A stretch of DNA of 40,505 bases from an uncultured Prevotella sp. (GCA_900315765.1 ONAK01000016.1:1-40505); one strand, 5' to 3'; positions 1-8,365 are shown, numbered from the stretch's first letter. Numbers and translations: made by a program. Notes: a model not told the origin generated them from the letters alone.

Positions 1-699
1 AGTCTTGAAGAAGCGTTGTTTTATATGCAACATGTGATAGATAAAGGATTAAGCAGGACGGCACTGGTCAATTGCTATAAGGCTCACCTCTTTGATCATA
101 AGGGCAAGATTGTAAACAACTTCTCAACGTATCTGCCAAAGCCACAAAGCCATTTGGTGCAGGAGGTGCTAAAAGAGAATTATGATTTTGGCTTTGCGAC
201 TGTTGACCATGAGCCGTTTGAGGAACGAGAATTGGAAGATGCCCTTACCAGCGATGTTACGAACCTTTTATTGGAAATGGGAACTGGCTTTGCTTTCATG
301 GGCTGACAGAGAGAAATCATCGTAGGAGGTCGCTCACGGAAGATAGACTTGCTATTCTATCATGTCCGCCTTCGTTGCTATATAGCGTGCGAGATCAAAG
401 TTAAGCCATTCGAGCCAGAGTTTACGGGTAAGCTAAACTATTATGTCAGTGCCGTTGACGAATTGGTTAAAGCACCTGATGACAACCCTACCATTGGGCT
501 TCTGATCTGTTCCGATATGGATAAGACCGATGTTCAATGGTCATTCCGTGGAATTACGACTCCAATGGGAGTGGCCACCTATAACAATATCCGTATTAAA
601 GATATGCTACCCACACAAGAGCAACTAAAGGAACGGATGGAACTACTACAGAAAGAACTTAGAGCTACTAAACGACTGATGAAAAAATCAAGTGAATAA
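1..699 (+). pseudogene. DUF1016/YhcG-type PD-(D/E)XK nuclease remnant, interrupted by a stop codon and cut by the window edge
   Basis: The reading frame is open from the window edge to a TGA at 304-306 and then continues in the same frame to the stop at 697-699. The product matches the C-terminal nuclease domain of the DUF1016 (YhcG) family: GFAFMG, then after the stop QREIIVGG, IDLLFYH, an EIK catalytic motif, GKLNYYVSAVD, and DDNPTIGLLIC. Family members have Arg after the GFAF(V/M)G motif, so the TGA is most simply a CGA-to-TGA change. Everything else, including the D...ExK residues, is intact. The family is often found beside restriction-modification or mobile genes. Here the upstream part lies outside the window. 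I call it a pseudogene; read-through or a sequencing error would restore it. Confidence 0.85.
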
Positions 700-710
700 T
701 TGGTAAAGCA

Positions 711-742
711 TTTAGCCCTTTCAGAAGAAATGCTTACCTTTG
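711..742 (+). promoter_or_regulatory. Bacteroidota-type promoter without an obvious gene
   Basis: TTTA at 711-714 and TACCTTTG at 735-742 are separated by 20 bases, matching the Bacteroidota sigma-ABfr pattern (TTTG / TAnnTTTG). Transcription would start near 747, inside or just before the hairpin, with no ORF I can recognise following directly. Confidence 0.5.
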
Positions 743-788
743 CACCCGATGATGAGTCATAGTACGGTTGCTGGCTCAGCATCGGGTG
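743..788 (+). other. Hairpin at predicted transcript start (possible small RNA or terminator remnant)
   Basis: The outer stem is CACCCGATG (743-751) with CATCGGGTG (780-788). The inner stem is TGAGTCA (753-759) with TGGCTCA (772-778), one G-U pair and a 12-base loop. It is followed by TTCTTTG rather than a clean U-run. It could be a short noncoding transcript, a 5' stabilising hairpin or a weak terminator. Confidence 0.4.
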
Positions 789-1045
789 TTCTTTGATGCA
801 GTTTATAGCAGAATGTGGAATTGAGTACGGTCTCCAATTCGTCGCTCGGCTTTGCCGCTTGCCTAAGCAAGAACCCAGTTTTTCCTCAATTCCCCAGACT
901 GCCTTTATACAAAGAAAAGCTGAGAATTCTTGCAAAGTTACAAAAAAATCTCATTTCCAATCATAATTTATCCCTTGTCGCAGCAAAAGATAAGAAAAAT
1001 ACTGAAACTTTTCGCAAAAAAGATGTTTGGATGTCATTTTTTTTG

Positions 1046-1053
1046 TATATTTG
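1046..1053 (+). promoter_or_regulatory. Promoter -7 element for the sugar-binding lipoprotein
   Basis: TATATTTG at 1046-1053 fits TAnnTTTG, with TTTG at 1026-1029 upstream (16-base spacing, slightly short). The start codon at 1084 is about 30 bases downstream. Confidence 0.5.
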
Positions 1054-1083
1054 CAAGCACAAACATTTTAATTTATTATCCTT

Positions 1084-2067
1084 ATGCAAAACAGATTTTT
1101 TGGAATGCTTGCCACCATCATGATGTGTGGAGCAGTAATGACAGGGCTGACAGCGTGCAGCAATGAAGACAACAACGACGGTAATGTTAAGGAGAAGCAG
1201 GTGGCCCTGTTTTTGCCCGACAATTCGCGTATTGACCGTTGGGGCACTGACCTGAAAAACTTGGAGGACGCTATGACAACGTACGGCATCAAGACCGTTT
1301 CCTACGTGGCTCCCGAGACCGCTGATGGCGCCGCACTGCAGGTTGAACAGCTGAAAAAGGCTATCAACGACGGCGTGAAATACATCGTACTGACGACCGT
1401 CGACTACAAGAAAATCAATGAGTCAGGACTGCTGGAGCAGCACCCCGACGTCAAGGTGGTATGCCACGACCGCTTTATCTTTGACAACCCCCGCATCGCT
1501 TTCTTCTCTTCTACCAATACGAAGGAGATAGGGCGTACGCAGGCTCAGTTCCTCATCGACCAATTCCAGGCATCGGGAAAGGATGCCATGACCCTCGAAA
1601 TCCTGCAAGGTCCTGCCTTCGATGGCAATTCCCAGGACTATTATGACGGTGCCATAGAACTCCTGCAGAAATACATCGACGACGGAAAACTGGTAGTCAA
1701 GAGTGGCAAAACGGCATTCAACGACGTGATGGCTGACAGTTGGGATGTAGAGGACTGCAAGAAAGCCATGGAAGACCGTCTGAAGAGCTACGCAGAGGGC
1801 GAGCGCCCGGACATGGTGCTGGCAGCCGCCGACAATGCCGCCCAAGGTGCCATCGCAGCACTGGAGGGAGCTGGCATTACCAACATGCCAATCATTACCG
1901 GTCAGGACAACTCGCCCGCATCGCAGGCGCTGATCAAGAGCGGCAAACAGACCATGACCATCGATAAGAATCTGAAGGACATGGCTAATAACACAGCGAT
2001 GATTGTCAATGGCCTGATAACTAATAAGCCGATTACATCACGAAAAACGACCTTTAGTTTTTCCTAA
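1084..2067 (+). CDS. Periplasmic sugar-binding lipoprotein (Peripla_BP_4 / RbsB-XylF type), C-terminally shortened
   Basis: The N-terminus is a lipoprotein signal with a hydrophobic stretch ending in LTAC, so the protein should be membrane-anchored in the periplasm. The body reads as a two-lobed sugar-binding protein: QVALFLPDNSRIDRW, GVKYIVLTTVD, HDRFI, EILQGP, MVLAAADNAAQGAIAALEGAG, ITGQDNSPAS. These are typical blocks of the ribose/xylose-binding family. After KSGKQTMTIDKNLKDMANNTAMIVNGL the sequence ends in a short unrelated tail. Family members normally continue about 25-30 residues to a final strand with a VP...L...V pattern, so the 3' end looks lost. No ABC ATPase or permease gene is nearby, so the partner is unknown. 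It could serve as a sensor input or be a decaying gene. Confidence 0.75.
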   Translation: MQNRFFGMLATIMMCGAVMTGLTACSNEDNNDGNVKEKQVALFLPDNSRIDRWGTDLKNLEDAMTTYGIKTVSYVAPETADGAALQVEQLKKAINDGVKYIVLTTVDYKKINESGLLEQHPDVKVVCHDRFIFDNPRIAFFSSTNTKEIGRTQAQFLIDQFQASGKDAMTLEILQGPAFDGNSQDYYDGAIELLQKYIDDGKLVVKSGKTAFNDVMADSWDVEDCKKAMEDRLKSYAEGERPDMVLAAADNAAQGAIAALEGAGITNMPIITGQDNSPASQALIKSGKQTMTIDKNLKDMANNTAMIVNGLITNKPITSRKTTFSFS

Positions 2068-2088
2068 TCAACAGACTTATTACAATCC

Positions 2089-2128
2089 CATCAATCCCCT
2101 GTAGGTTTAAGCCTGCAGGGGATTGATG
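2089..2128. terminator. Bidirectional terminator hairpin
   Basis: A 17-bp stem (2089-2105 with 2112-2128, one G-U pair) with a 6-base loop lies between convergent genes. It directly abuts the phosphatase stop codon on the minus strand and follows the lipoprotein gene on the plus strand. Confidence 0.75.
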
Positions 2129-3476
2129 CTATTTCACAAGAATCTTTTTGGTGCCGACGATGTTCATGCCGTGCTGGAGCGTGTCGAGTTGCTGGCCCAT
2201 CAAATTGTAGATGGCAGCTGACTGCGAGGCTGACTCGTTATTGCTGGCTGACTTGACAGCTGTTGGCGCATCTTCGATGGCATCATACTCTGCCATTGTT
2301 TCGGCCATGCGTGTGTCAAGGTCGGATAGACGATAGAGGCCATCGCTGTTGGCATTGAGTCCTTCGATACTAACAGGAAGTACCATTGGCGGTGTAGCGG
2401 GTGAGAGTAGGGTGCGCCCCTGCAGTTGACCGATGGATTGGTAAACAAGGTTCACTGCGACATACTCATCAGCTCCATCACTCCACTTTTCGAATACCAG
2501 TTTTGAACCTATGGGCGTATGGAGCTCAAGTGCATTCTTTGTCTCAGGGAACTGCACGATCGCTGCGGTTCAGCTCCTCGCGGATGCGGCTCACCAGCGG
2601 ATAGGCCAAGTTTACGGCGGCACTATGGGTGGTGAAGAGCAGACCATCGTAGACTTCCTTGACTGCACAAATAGCGCGCCATTGCTCCATCGTGAGCTCG
2701 TGACCGAAGGCTGTCATGCTTTCTGACTCATAACACTGCAGAACCAAAGCGTCGGCCACACTGTTGGCCAGCGTATAGCCACCCGTCATCTTCGGCTCGC
2801 TGCCTTTTTCCAGTTTGAATTGGGTATCGTCGAACCAGAAATGTGTGGTGTCGCCCTGCTGAGCAGCTGGCGAGTGCGCCATATCGAGCACTTGTTCCAT
2901 CAGCTCAAGTGTTGGCTGCTGGGCTGCCATCCATGTCTGTGGTCCGCCGTTAAGTGCCTGCATATCGGCCAATACCTGCTGGCGGTATGTGTCGTTCATC
3001 TTAGTGAATTGAGGCGTAAACACGGGATCCATCTTGTCTTCATCCAGCTTATGTGTGATTTCCACATTGGCGAAAGGCAAGAATCCTGCTGAGAAATACT
3101 TAGCCGTAGCAAATGTGCGTTGACGTGAGTTGGCATAAAACAATACCTCGTCGCCCTCTGGGCGATAGTTGTCGGGCAGCAATCCCTCGCTGACTACCCA
3201 TTGGCGGAAGAACTGGCCCATCTCTGTTTCAAGAACACCACCACGTAATGACAGTTGGCTGCTGGGCGACGACCAGGCAAACCAAGTGTGTGGTGTGACG
3301 CGCATGTAGGCCGCACCTCCCGATGTCAGCGGCGAACGGATGTTGTGGCGGCTCATCACCACTACCTCTTTCAGTTCATACTTTGTGTGGAAAGCATCCG
3401 AACGCTTTGTCTGTGCCTGTGCATTTGTGCCGCAAATAAGGATGGCGGCTATCATCCATAGTAAGAATTTTTTCAT
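2129..3476 (-). pseudogene. Histidine acid phosphatase (phytase-like), frameshifted with the HD segment deleted
   Basis: The first part (3476 down to 2544) begins with a Sec signal peptide ending near AQAQ and carries SRHNIRSP, the RHGxRxP-type catalytic motif of histidine acid phosphatases. It also has further family blocks such as ANSRQRTFATAKYF. It ends at LVSRIREELNRSDRAVP. The second part resumes in another frame at about 2557 with HTPIGSKLVFEKWSDG and runs to 2129. In the family the stretch between these blocks contains the catalytic HD dipeptide; no frame here encodes it, so roughly 20 residues are missing as well as the frame being broken. The end, YNLMGQQLD then IVGTKKILVK, resembles the C-terminal sorting tail of secreted Prevotella proteins. 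Function is probably lost. Confidence 0.8.
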
Positions 3477-3509
3477 GATTATTTTTTTTTATTTCGCTCC
3501 ATCTGGCTG

Positions 3510-3517
3510 CAAAATTA
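3510..3517 (-). promoter_or_regulatory. Promoter -7 element of the phosphatase gene
   Basis: TAATTTTG on the minus strand lies 34 bases before the phosphatase start codon and is followed by CAGCC, as at other promoters in the window. Confidence 0.5.
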
Positions 3518-3572
3518 CAATATTTTTGCAAATAAAGTTATAAAAAAGGGGCTGATTTACGTTTTTTCTTAT

Positions 3573-3580
3573 TATTTTTG
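3573..3580 (+). promoter_or_regulatory. Promoter -7 element of the TPR/AraC regulator gene
   Basis: TATTTTTG, followed by CAGCAG, lies 20 bases before the ATG at 3600. It is divergent from the phosphatase promoter. Confidence 0.5.
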
Positions 3581-3599
3581 CAGCAGAAACATAATAATA

Positions 3600-5366
3600 A
3601 TGAATAGAAGTTACTTATCTACTATTATACTTACAGCCATAACGGCCCTATTTTTAGCAAACTGCGGAAGAAAGGAAAGTCACACTCTGGGCGATATTCC
3701 AGAGAAGATGAACCGTACGCACGGCGACAGTATTGCTCTGGCTGCGAGGTTCACTGGAGATTTCGAACACTTTCTTGCTGTAACCGACAGTCTGGCTGAT
3801 GCAGGTGAACTGTCGCAGGTACGAGCCGACGGCTATCGCGGTGTGGCCTATTTCCAGATGGGACAGATTGATAAATGCCTGGAGTGTCTTCGTAGTGCCA
3901 TCGCTTCAGACACGCCTCCGGCCGAAGACTTCTGGGAATATATACATGCAGGTACCAATCTGGTGATTATACTGAATAGTCAGCGTAACTACGACCTGGC
4001 CATGCGTACCGCACTTCGACTTATCGACCATCTGAAACAGGTGGACAGTCCGCAGAGAGCGATTGAGTTGCAGACACTCTATCTGTGTCTTGGTGATACG
4101 CAGATGATGCTGGAGCGCAGAGATGATGCAGCCAAAAGCTACAATGAGGCCTACAAATGGGTGCAGCGCACGCCTAATAACCCTACATGCAGACCGCTGG
4201 CTGCCAGCTTTGAGACTTTAGAGAACATCGCAGGTACGCACATCAGTCAGCATATGGAAGAGGCCGGTGTTTGGGTAGATCGTATGGACTCGCTGCTTGC
4301 TGTATATGAGGCTGAGCCTAATGCTGATGAGAAGGAGAAGAAAACATTCCGAGCCTTGGTTCTGCTGCGCCGTGCACAGGTTTGTCAGATGCGCGGAAAG
4401 GTGGCCGAAGCTGCCAGCTATTATACCAGATATAACTCAACCAACTATGGAAAGAGTATCGAAGGCCGTATCAACAGCTGTGATTATCTGGTAGAAGCCC
4501 ATCGTTATGCTGAGGCTGCTGATAACTATACGCAGTTGGACCGCTTTGTTGTGGAGTGGGGATATGAATACGACCTTGAGACCATAGGTAAGAATCTGTT
4601 GCCCAAGCTGCGCAGTAATTACTATGCCGGAAGAAAAGACTCGGCCCTACGTGCAGCCATGAGGATAGCAGAGGTGTACGACTCAGCCCTTGTGAAACAG
4701 AAACAGAGGGATGCCGCTGAGCTGGCCACTATCTACGACACGCAGGGTAAGGAGCGCCAGATAGCAGAACAGACCGCCGGCAAACGGCTCTTCACTATCA
4801 TCAGCATCGCCGTAGGCATTCTGGCACTGCTGATTCTGGCATTCGCCGTATATATCTTCCGACAGCTGCGCATAACCAGAATGAGAAACCGCATCTTGGC
4901 CCGTCAGATTACCGAGGCTTTGGAGTATAAGGAGCAACTGAAGGAGCAGAAGAAAATACAAGCTGCCGCCGAAGTAAATACAAAAGGTGATGAATTGAAA
5001 AATTCTGACTTTAGTGCGCTCTCTGATGAACAGCTCTCTTTATGCCTGCGCGATTTGATTGAGAACGAACGGTTGTTCCTCCAGCCTGAATTCGGTCGCC
5101 AGACACTCATTGACCGCACAGGTTTGTCGAAGGATCGTATTGGTGCAGCCTTTGCTCAGGGAAGTGAAAGCAACTCGCTGCCGGCATACGTTCGCGAGTT
5201 GCGATTGGATTATGCCGTAAGACTGATGAACGAGCAGCCCGACATAGCCGTTGAGCAAGTAAGTCAGGCCAGCGGATTTACCAATGCCGACACCTTTACG
5301 CGCAATTTTCGCGCTAAATACGGCATGACTCCAACAGCTTATAAACAAACAAAAATAAACGAGTAG
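3600..5366 (+). CDS. Membrane-anchored TPR regulator with a C-terminal AraC-type DNA-binding domain
   Basis: The 588-residue product starts with a hydrophobic signal ending in a possible lipobox (FLANC). It then has about 370 residues of helical TPR-like repeats (for example DGYRGVAYFQMGQIDKCLECL and ELQTLYLCLGDTQMML), one transmembrane helix at about 396-418, a charged coiled-coil segment, and an AraC helix-turn-helix pair over the last 90 residues (LIDRTGLSKDRIGAAF; VSQASGFTNADTFTRNFRAKYGMTPTAYK). This is the one-piece TPR-TM-HTH regulator architecture common in Prevotella and Bacteroides, which senses a signal outside the inner membrane and binds DNA inside. Its target is unknown. The next transcription unit, with three dyad repeats in front of it, is a reasonable candidate. 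Confidence 0.85.
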   Translation: MNRSYLSTIILTAITALFLANCGRKESHTLGDIPEKMNRTHGDSIALAARFTGDFEHFLAVTDSLADAGELSQVRADGYRGVAYFQMGQIDKCLECLRSAIASDTPPAEDFWEYIHAGTNLVIILNSQRNYDLAMRTALRLIDHLKQVDSPQRAIELQTLYLCLGDTQMMLERRDDAAKSYNEAYKWVQRTPNNPTCRPLAASFETLENIAGTHISQHMEEAGVWVDRMDSLLAVYEAEPNADEKEKKTFRALVLLRRAQVCQMRGKVAEAASYYTRYNSTNYGKSIEGRINSCDYLVEAHRYAEAADNYTQLDRFVVEWGYEYDLETIGKNLLPKLRSNYYAGRKDSALRAAMRIAEVYDSALVKQKQRDAAELATIYDTQGKERQIAEQTAGKRLFTIISIAVGILALLILAFAVYIFRQLRITRMRNRILARQITEALEYKEQLKEQKKIQAAAEVNTKGDELKNSDFSALSDEQLSLCLRDLIENERLFLQPEFGRQTLIDRTGLSKDRIGAAFAQGSESNSLPAYVRELRLDYAVRLMNEQPDIAVEQVSQASGFTNADTFTRNFRAKYGMTPTAYKQTKINE

Positions 5367-5388
5367 ATACGTAATCCCGTCGTAATGC

Positions 5389-5446
5389 CCGACGGATTGT
5401 CGGAAACACCCGACAATTTGTCTGAAACCATCCGACTATTTGTCCT
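5389..5446 (+). promoter_or_regulatory. Three phased dyad repeats upstream of the small ORF/CDF promoter
   Basis: Three copies of CCGAC-N5-GTC occur at 5389-5403, 5410-5424 and 5432-5446, with start-to-start spacing of 21 and 22 bases, about two helical turns. The first is a full dyad (CCGAC...GTCGG). All lie just upstream of a TTG at 5452-5454 and TATCTTTG at 5475-5482. The geometry suggests cooperative binding of a dimeric regulator. Confidence 0.55.
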
Positions 5447-5451
5447 AACCC

Positions 5452-5482
5452 TTGTAGGAATGGACTTTTTGCTGTATCTTTG
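5452..5482 (+). promoter_or_regulatory. Promoter of the small ORF and CDF exporter
   Basis: TTG at 5452-5454 and TATCTTTG at 5475-5482, followed by CACC, are separated by 20 bases. The small ORF starts 24 bases after the -7 element. Confidence 0.6.
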
Positions 5483-5505
5483 CACCAGTAATTTTAAAAC
5501 TTGCA

Positions 5506-5628
5506 ATGAATATGGAAACTTATAAGAACATGATTGATCGTACCACAGTTAAGAACGAATCATTAGGTCTGATGGCTTTTATCATTATCTGCAGTATGAT
5601 GGTGATTGGTTTGAGCTCGTGTATGTAG
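5506..5628 (+). CDS. Small single-span membrane peptide (40 aa) ahead of the CDF exporter
   Basis: An ATG 24 bases after a strong promoter opens a 40-codon frame. The product has a polar N-terminal half (ETYKNMIDRTTVKNES) and a hydrophobic C-terminal half (LMAFIIICSMMVIGLSSCM) able to span the membrane, with six Met and two Cys overall plus SSCM at the end. The stop at 5626-5628 lies only 6 bases before the exporter ATG, so the two are probably translationally linked. I do not recognise the family. It may be a regulatory leader peptide or a small partner of the transporter. Confidence 0.5.
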   Translation: MNMETYKNMIDRTTVKNESLGLMAFIIICSMMVIGLSSCM

Positions 5629-5634
5629 AGTTAC

Positions 5635-6738
5635 ATGAATCGATCGCAGAAAATTATCCGTACTAGCATCATCGGAATCGTGGCCAACGTTTTGCTGGCC
5701 GCGTTTAAAGCTATTGTTGGCATTCTGGCCAGCTCGGTAGCTATCATCATGGATGCTGTGAACAACCTGAGCGATGCGCTCTCAAGTGTTATCACCATTA
5801 TCGGTACCAAACTGTCGGAGCGCCCGGCCGATCGCGAACATCCCTTCGGTTTCGGTCGTATCGAGTACTTCAGTGCCATTATCATTGCCGTCATTGTTCT
5901 GTCGGCAGGTATCACATCGCTCATTGAATCGGTTAAGAAAATATTTTACCCGACCGAGCCTGAATACACCTCTACAACGCTCGTTGTTATTGTTGTGGCG
6001 ATAGTAGTAAAGCTGGTGCTGGGACAATTTGTAAAGCGACAAGGTGAACAATTGAAGAGCGATGCGCTGATAGCTTCAGGCTCTGATGCGCTCTTCGATG
6101 CAGTCATCACATTGGCCACGTTGATTTCGGCAGGAATCATGCTGTTGTGGGGGGTATCGCTTGATGGCATACTGGGAGCACTCATCTCGCTGGTTATTAT
6201 CAAGGCTGGTATCGAGATGCTTGCCTCGCCTGTAAACGAACTGCTTGGCGCAAGAATATCGCAAGAACTGATACATGATATTAAAAAGGAGGTGTCTGCT
6301 ATCAAGGGCGTTCATGGCGTGTTTGATATCATTGTGCACAACTATGGGCCTAACGTGCTGATAGGATCGCTGCACATTAACGTTTACGACACGATGGATG
6401 CTCACCAGATTCATGGTCTCACCCGCCATATTTCAGAGCAGATGTTTGCTCGTCACGGCATTATTATGACGGTTGGCGTGTATGCCGTTGCCACAGGCGA
6501 TAACAGTAGAGCCGAGCTTCAAGGCAAGGTTATGCAGGCGCTGGCCGAGCATAAGGAGATAACACAGGTTCACGGTTTCTATTACTTTGAGCAGGAGCAT
6601 CGCATCTCGGTAGATGTGGTGCCCGACATATCAGTACACGACGAGGCCGCACTTGCCGCTCAGCTATCAGCCGAAATAAAATCAATAGTCCCTGATGAGG
6701 AGGTGACTATTGTGATTGACCATAATTACAGCGAATAG
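5635..6738 (+). CDS. Cation diffusion facilitator (CDF) exporter, manganese-type motifs
   Basis: The 367-residue protein has the CDF layout: about six transmembrane helices in the first 220 residues and a soluble C-terminal region. The metal-site motif in TM2 is N43xxxD47 (VNNLSD) and in TM5 is D151xxxD155 (SDALFD). Zinc CDFs have His in the TM5 site (HxxxD). Asn/Asp combinations are known from Mn(II) exporters such as MntE, so I infer Mn or Fe(II) efflux. The signature SERPADREHPFGFGRIEYFS is typical of the family. The C-terminal region is longer than in the shortest CDFs and may hold a duplicated cytoplasmic domain. It likely shares one transcript with the small peptide just upstream. Confidence 0.9.
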   Translation: MNRSQKIIRTSIIGIVANVLLAAFKAIVGILASSVAIIMDAVNNLSDALSSVITIIGTKLSERPADREHPFGFGRIEYFSAIIIAVIVLSAGITSLIESVKKIFYPTEPEYTSTTLVVIVVAIVVKLVLGQFVKRQGEQLKSDALIASGSDALFDAVITLATLISAGIMLLWGVSLDGILGALISLVIIKAGIEMLASPVNELLGARISQELIHDIKKEVSAIKGVHGVFDIIVHNYGPNVLIGSLHINVYDTMDAHQIHGLTRHISEQMFARHGIIMTVGVYAVATGDNSRAELQGKVMQALAEHKEITQVHGFYYFEQEHRISVDVVPDISVHDEAALAAQLSAEIKSIVPDEEVTIVIDHNYSE

Positions 6739-6757
6739 CGATAGCAGAGCTTAAATA

Positions 6758-7399
6758 TTATATGTAGAATTCTGATGGGTCGACCAGACCGGCACGTATG
6801 GCATATTTCACCACTTCGTGGGCCGTGTTTACTCCCAATTTCCTGAAAATATTCTTTCGGTGTGTGGTTATGGTGTGTACACTCGAAAAGCGTTCTTCGG
6901 CTATCTCCTTGGTAGTTTTGCCTTGGGCTATAGCCTTTACTATCTCGCTTTCGGTAGTAGTAAGTATATCAGGCTTCTCATCCTCATACTGTTGATGGAT
7001 AATCACTTCAAGCGCTTTTTGACTGATAAAGCGTTCGTGTTTGTTGACAGCATGCAGGGCATCGCGCAAATCCTTCATAGGGCCGTCTTTAAACACAATG
7101 CTGAACTGGTGGGATGAGTAAATGACACGGCGTAGAAACTGAGGTGTAAGTTCTTCGCTTATCAATAACCATCGTGAAAGCGCAAACCTTTCGCTAACAA
7201 TCAACAACTGGTCTTCGTCGGCAAAATCGAACAGCGTGTAGTCCAGTATGACTACTGCATGCTCGTGCTCCTTGAGCTGTGCCACCAGACTGGTCTTATC
7301 CGACGCACGATACACCTGATTTGTCTCGTCCTGCTTTATCAGGCTTTCGACTGCAAACCTCGTTATCTCTTGATTATCTGCTATAATATACTTTGCCAT
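6758..7399 (-). CDS. LuxR/NarL-family response regulator
   Basis: The 213-residue product has an N-terminal receiver domain (IIADNQEITRF; acceptor Asp near residue 53 in VVILDYTLFD; conserved Lys in IVFKDG) and a C-terminal LuxR helix-turn-helix (LTTTESEIVKAIAQGKTTKEIAEERF, then HTITTHRKNIFRKLGV). The acidic pair near residue 8 is Asp-Asn rather than Asp-Asp, which is common in Bacteroidota regulators of this type. No histidine kinase gene is adjacent, so it is an orphan in this window. It should act as a phosphorylation-controlled transcription factor; its target cannot be seen. Confidence 0.85.
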   Translation of the reverse strand: MAKYIIADNQEITRFAVESLIKQDETNQVYRASDKTSLVAQLKEHEHAVVILDYTLFDFADEDQLLIVSERFALSRWLLISEELTPQFLRRVIYSSHQFSIVFKDGPMKDLRDALHAVNKHERFISQKALEVIIHQQYEDEKPDILTTTESEIVKAIAQGKTTKEIAEERFSSVHTITTHRKNIFRKLGVNTAHEVVKYAIRAGLVDPSEFYI

Positions 7400-7419
7400 A
7401 ACTGTTCATATTTTGGGTG

Positions 7420-7427
7420 CAAAGATA
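7420..7427 (-). promoter_or_regulatory. Promoter -7 element of the response regulator gene
   Basis: TATCTTTG on the minus strand, followed by CACCC, lies 21 bases before the start codon. Confidence 0.6.
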
Positions 7428-7529
7428 CGAAGAATAGATATAACATCCAAATATCAGCAGATATTTAGAGAATATATCTATAAACGCAGCAAAAATAGAA
7501 GTTTTTTGTTGGATTCGAAGTCTGTTTGC

Positions 7530-8339
7530 CTATTTTGTAGAATATAATTCTATATCCTCTATCACCAGACCTGCCAACATAAAACCGAAGATAGCAGTGA
7601 TGTGAGCGAGTGTACCGTTAATCTGGGCCTTAGAAGAGCACCACTCGTGGTTCAACAGGCTCTTGTCGCCTGGACCATTCTGGGCTTTAGGACACATGCA
7701 CTGTTCTGTGCCACAGGTGGCATTGTGACCTTTGTTCTCCAACAGCTCGTCGCTATAAACACACTGGAACTTTCGCTTAGGGAATTGTTTCTGCGATTTG
7801 AATTTCTTTCTAAGTGCGCGGGCCAGTGGGTCGCCCTGTACCTTCCAGAACTCTGTAACTTTGATACGGGTAGGATCGAGTTTCAAGGCAGCTCCCATAG
7901 ACGAGAACAGTTTTGCATTAGTACGGCAAGCCAGGAGAATAAGCGCTGCCTTATCTTTCAGAGAGTCGATGGCATCTATGATGTAATCGTAAGTATCAAG
8001 CGCAAACTCATCAGCATTCTCTGCCGTGAAGATCTTTTGTAAGGCAGTAATCTCAACTGAAGGGTTGATAGTGAGCAAACGCTCTTTCAGTGCATCAACC
8101 TTTACCTGACCGACGGTTTTTGTAGTTGCCATCAGTTGGCGGTTGATATTGGTGATGCAAACGCGGTCGCTGTCCACAATCGTTAGTTGTCGGATACCAC
8201 TGCGTACCAGACTCTCTGCGCACCATGAACCTACACCTCCCACGCCAAAGATAATCACCCTTTTCTGGGCGATGCGCTCCATAGATTCATTGCCTAAAAG
8301 CAGTTCGGAGCGACGGAAAATTGCATCTTGTATTGCCAT
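7530..8339 (-). CDS. tcdA: tRNA threonylcarbamoyladenosine dehydratase
   Basis: The 269-residue product belongs to the ThiF/MoeB/E1-like family and matches TcdA in length. It has the nucleotide-binding loop VIIFGVGGVGSWCAESLVRSG, the block IVDSDRVCITNINRQ, DYIIDAIDSLKDK, and the TcdA-typical FSSMGAALKLDPTRI. TcdA uses ATP to convert t6A37 in ANN-decoding tRNAs to the cyclic ct6A form. The C-terminal part has a cysteine cluster (C..EQCMC, later EWCSSK), as in some family members. It is a single-gene unit with its own promoter, divergent from the sulfur amino acid genes. Confidence 0.9.
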   Translation of the reverse strand: MAIQDAIFRRSELLLGNESMERIAQKRVIIFGVGGVGSWCAESLVRSGIRQLTIVDSDRVCITNINRQLMATTKTVGQVKVDALKERLLTINPSVEITALQKIFTAENADEFALDTYDYIIDAIDSLKDKAALILLACRTNAKLFSSMGAALKLDPTRIKVTEFWKVQGDPLARALRKKFKSQKQFPKRKFQCVYSDELLENKGHNATCGTEQCMCPKAQNGPGDKSLLNHEWCSSKAQINGTLAHITAIFGFMLAGLVIEDIELYSTK

Positions 8340-8357
8340 CTTTCTTTAATTTGGCTG

Positions 8358-8365
8358 CAAAGGTA
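8358..8365 (-). promoter_or_regulatory. Promoter -7 element of tcdA
   Basis: TACCTTTG on the minus strand, followed by CAGCC, lies 19 bases before the tcdA start codon. Confidence 0.6.

Larger units (their letters stand above)
700..1083. other. Intergenic region with two promoter-like elements and a hairpin
   Basis: No convincing coding sequence occurs in these 384 bases; the short ORFs here lack recognisable domains. The stretch holds a well-spaced promoter (TTTA 711-714, TACCTTTG 735-742), a long hairpin right at the predicted transcript start (743-788), and a second -7 element just ahead of the sugar-binding lipoprotein gene. From about 800 to 1000 I see only AT-rich sequence with a small GC palindrome near 847-858. 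Confidence 0.6.

Noticed and set aside
579-935. Minus-strand ORF over the nuclease gene and the following gap
   Set aside because: It is the shadow of the nuclease frame and shows no domain of its own.
2544-2557. Phosphatase restored by a simple sequencing error
   Set aside because: Correcting the frame still leaves no HD catalytic segment, so a single indel is not enough.
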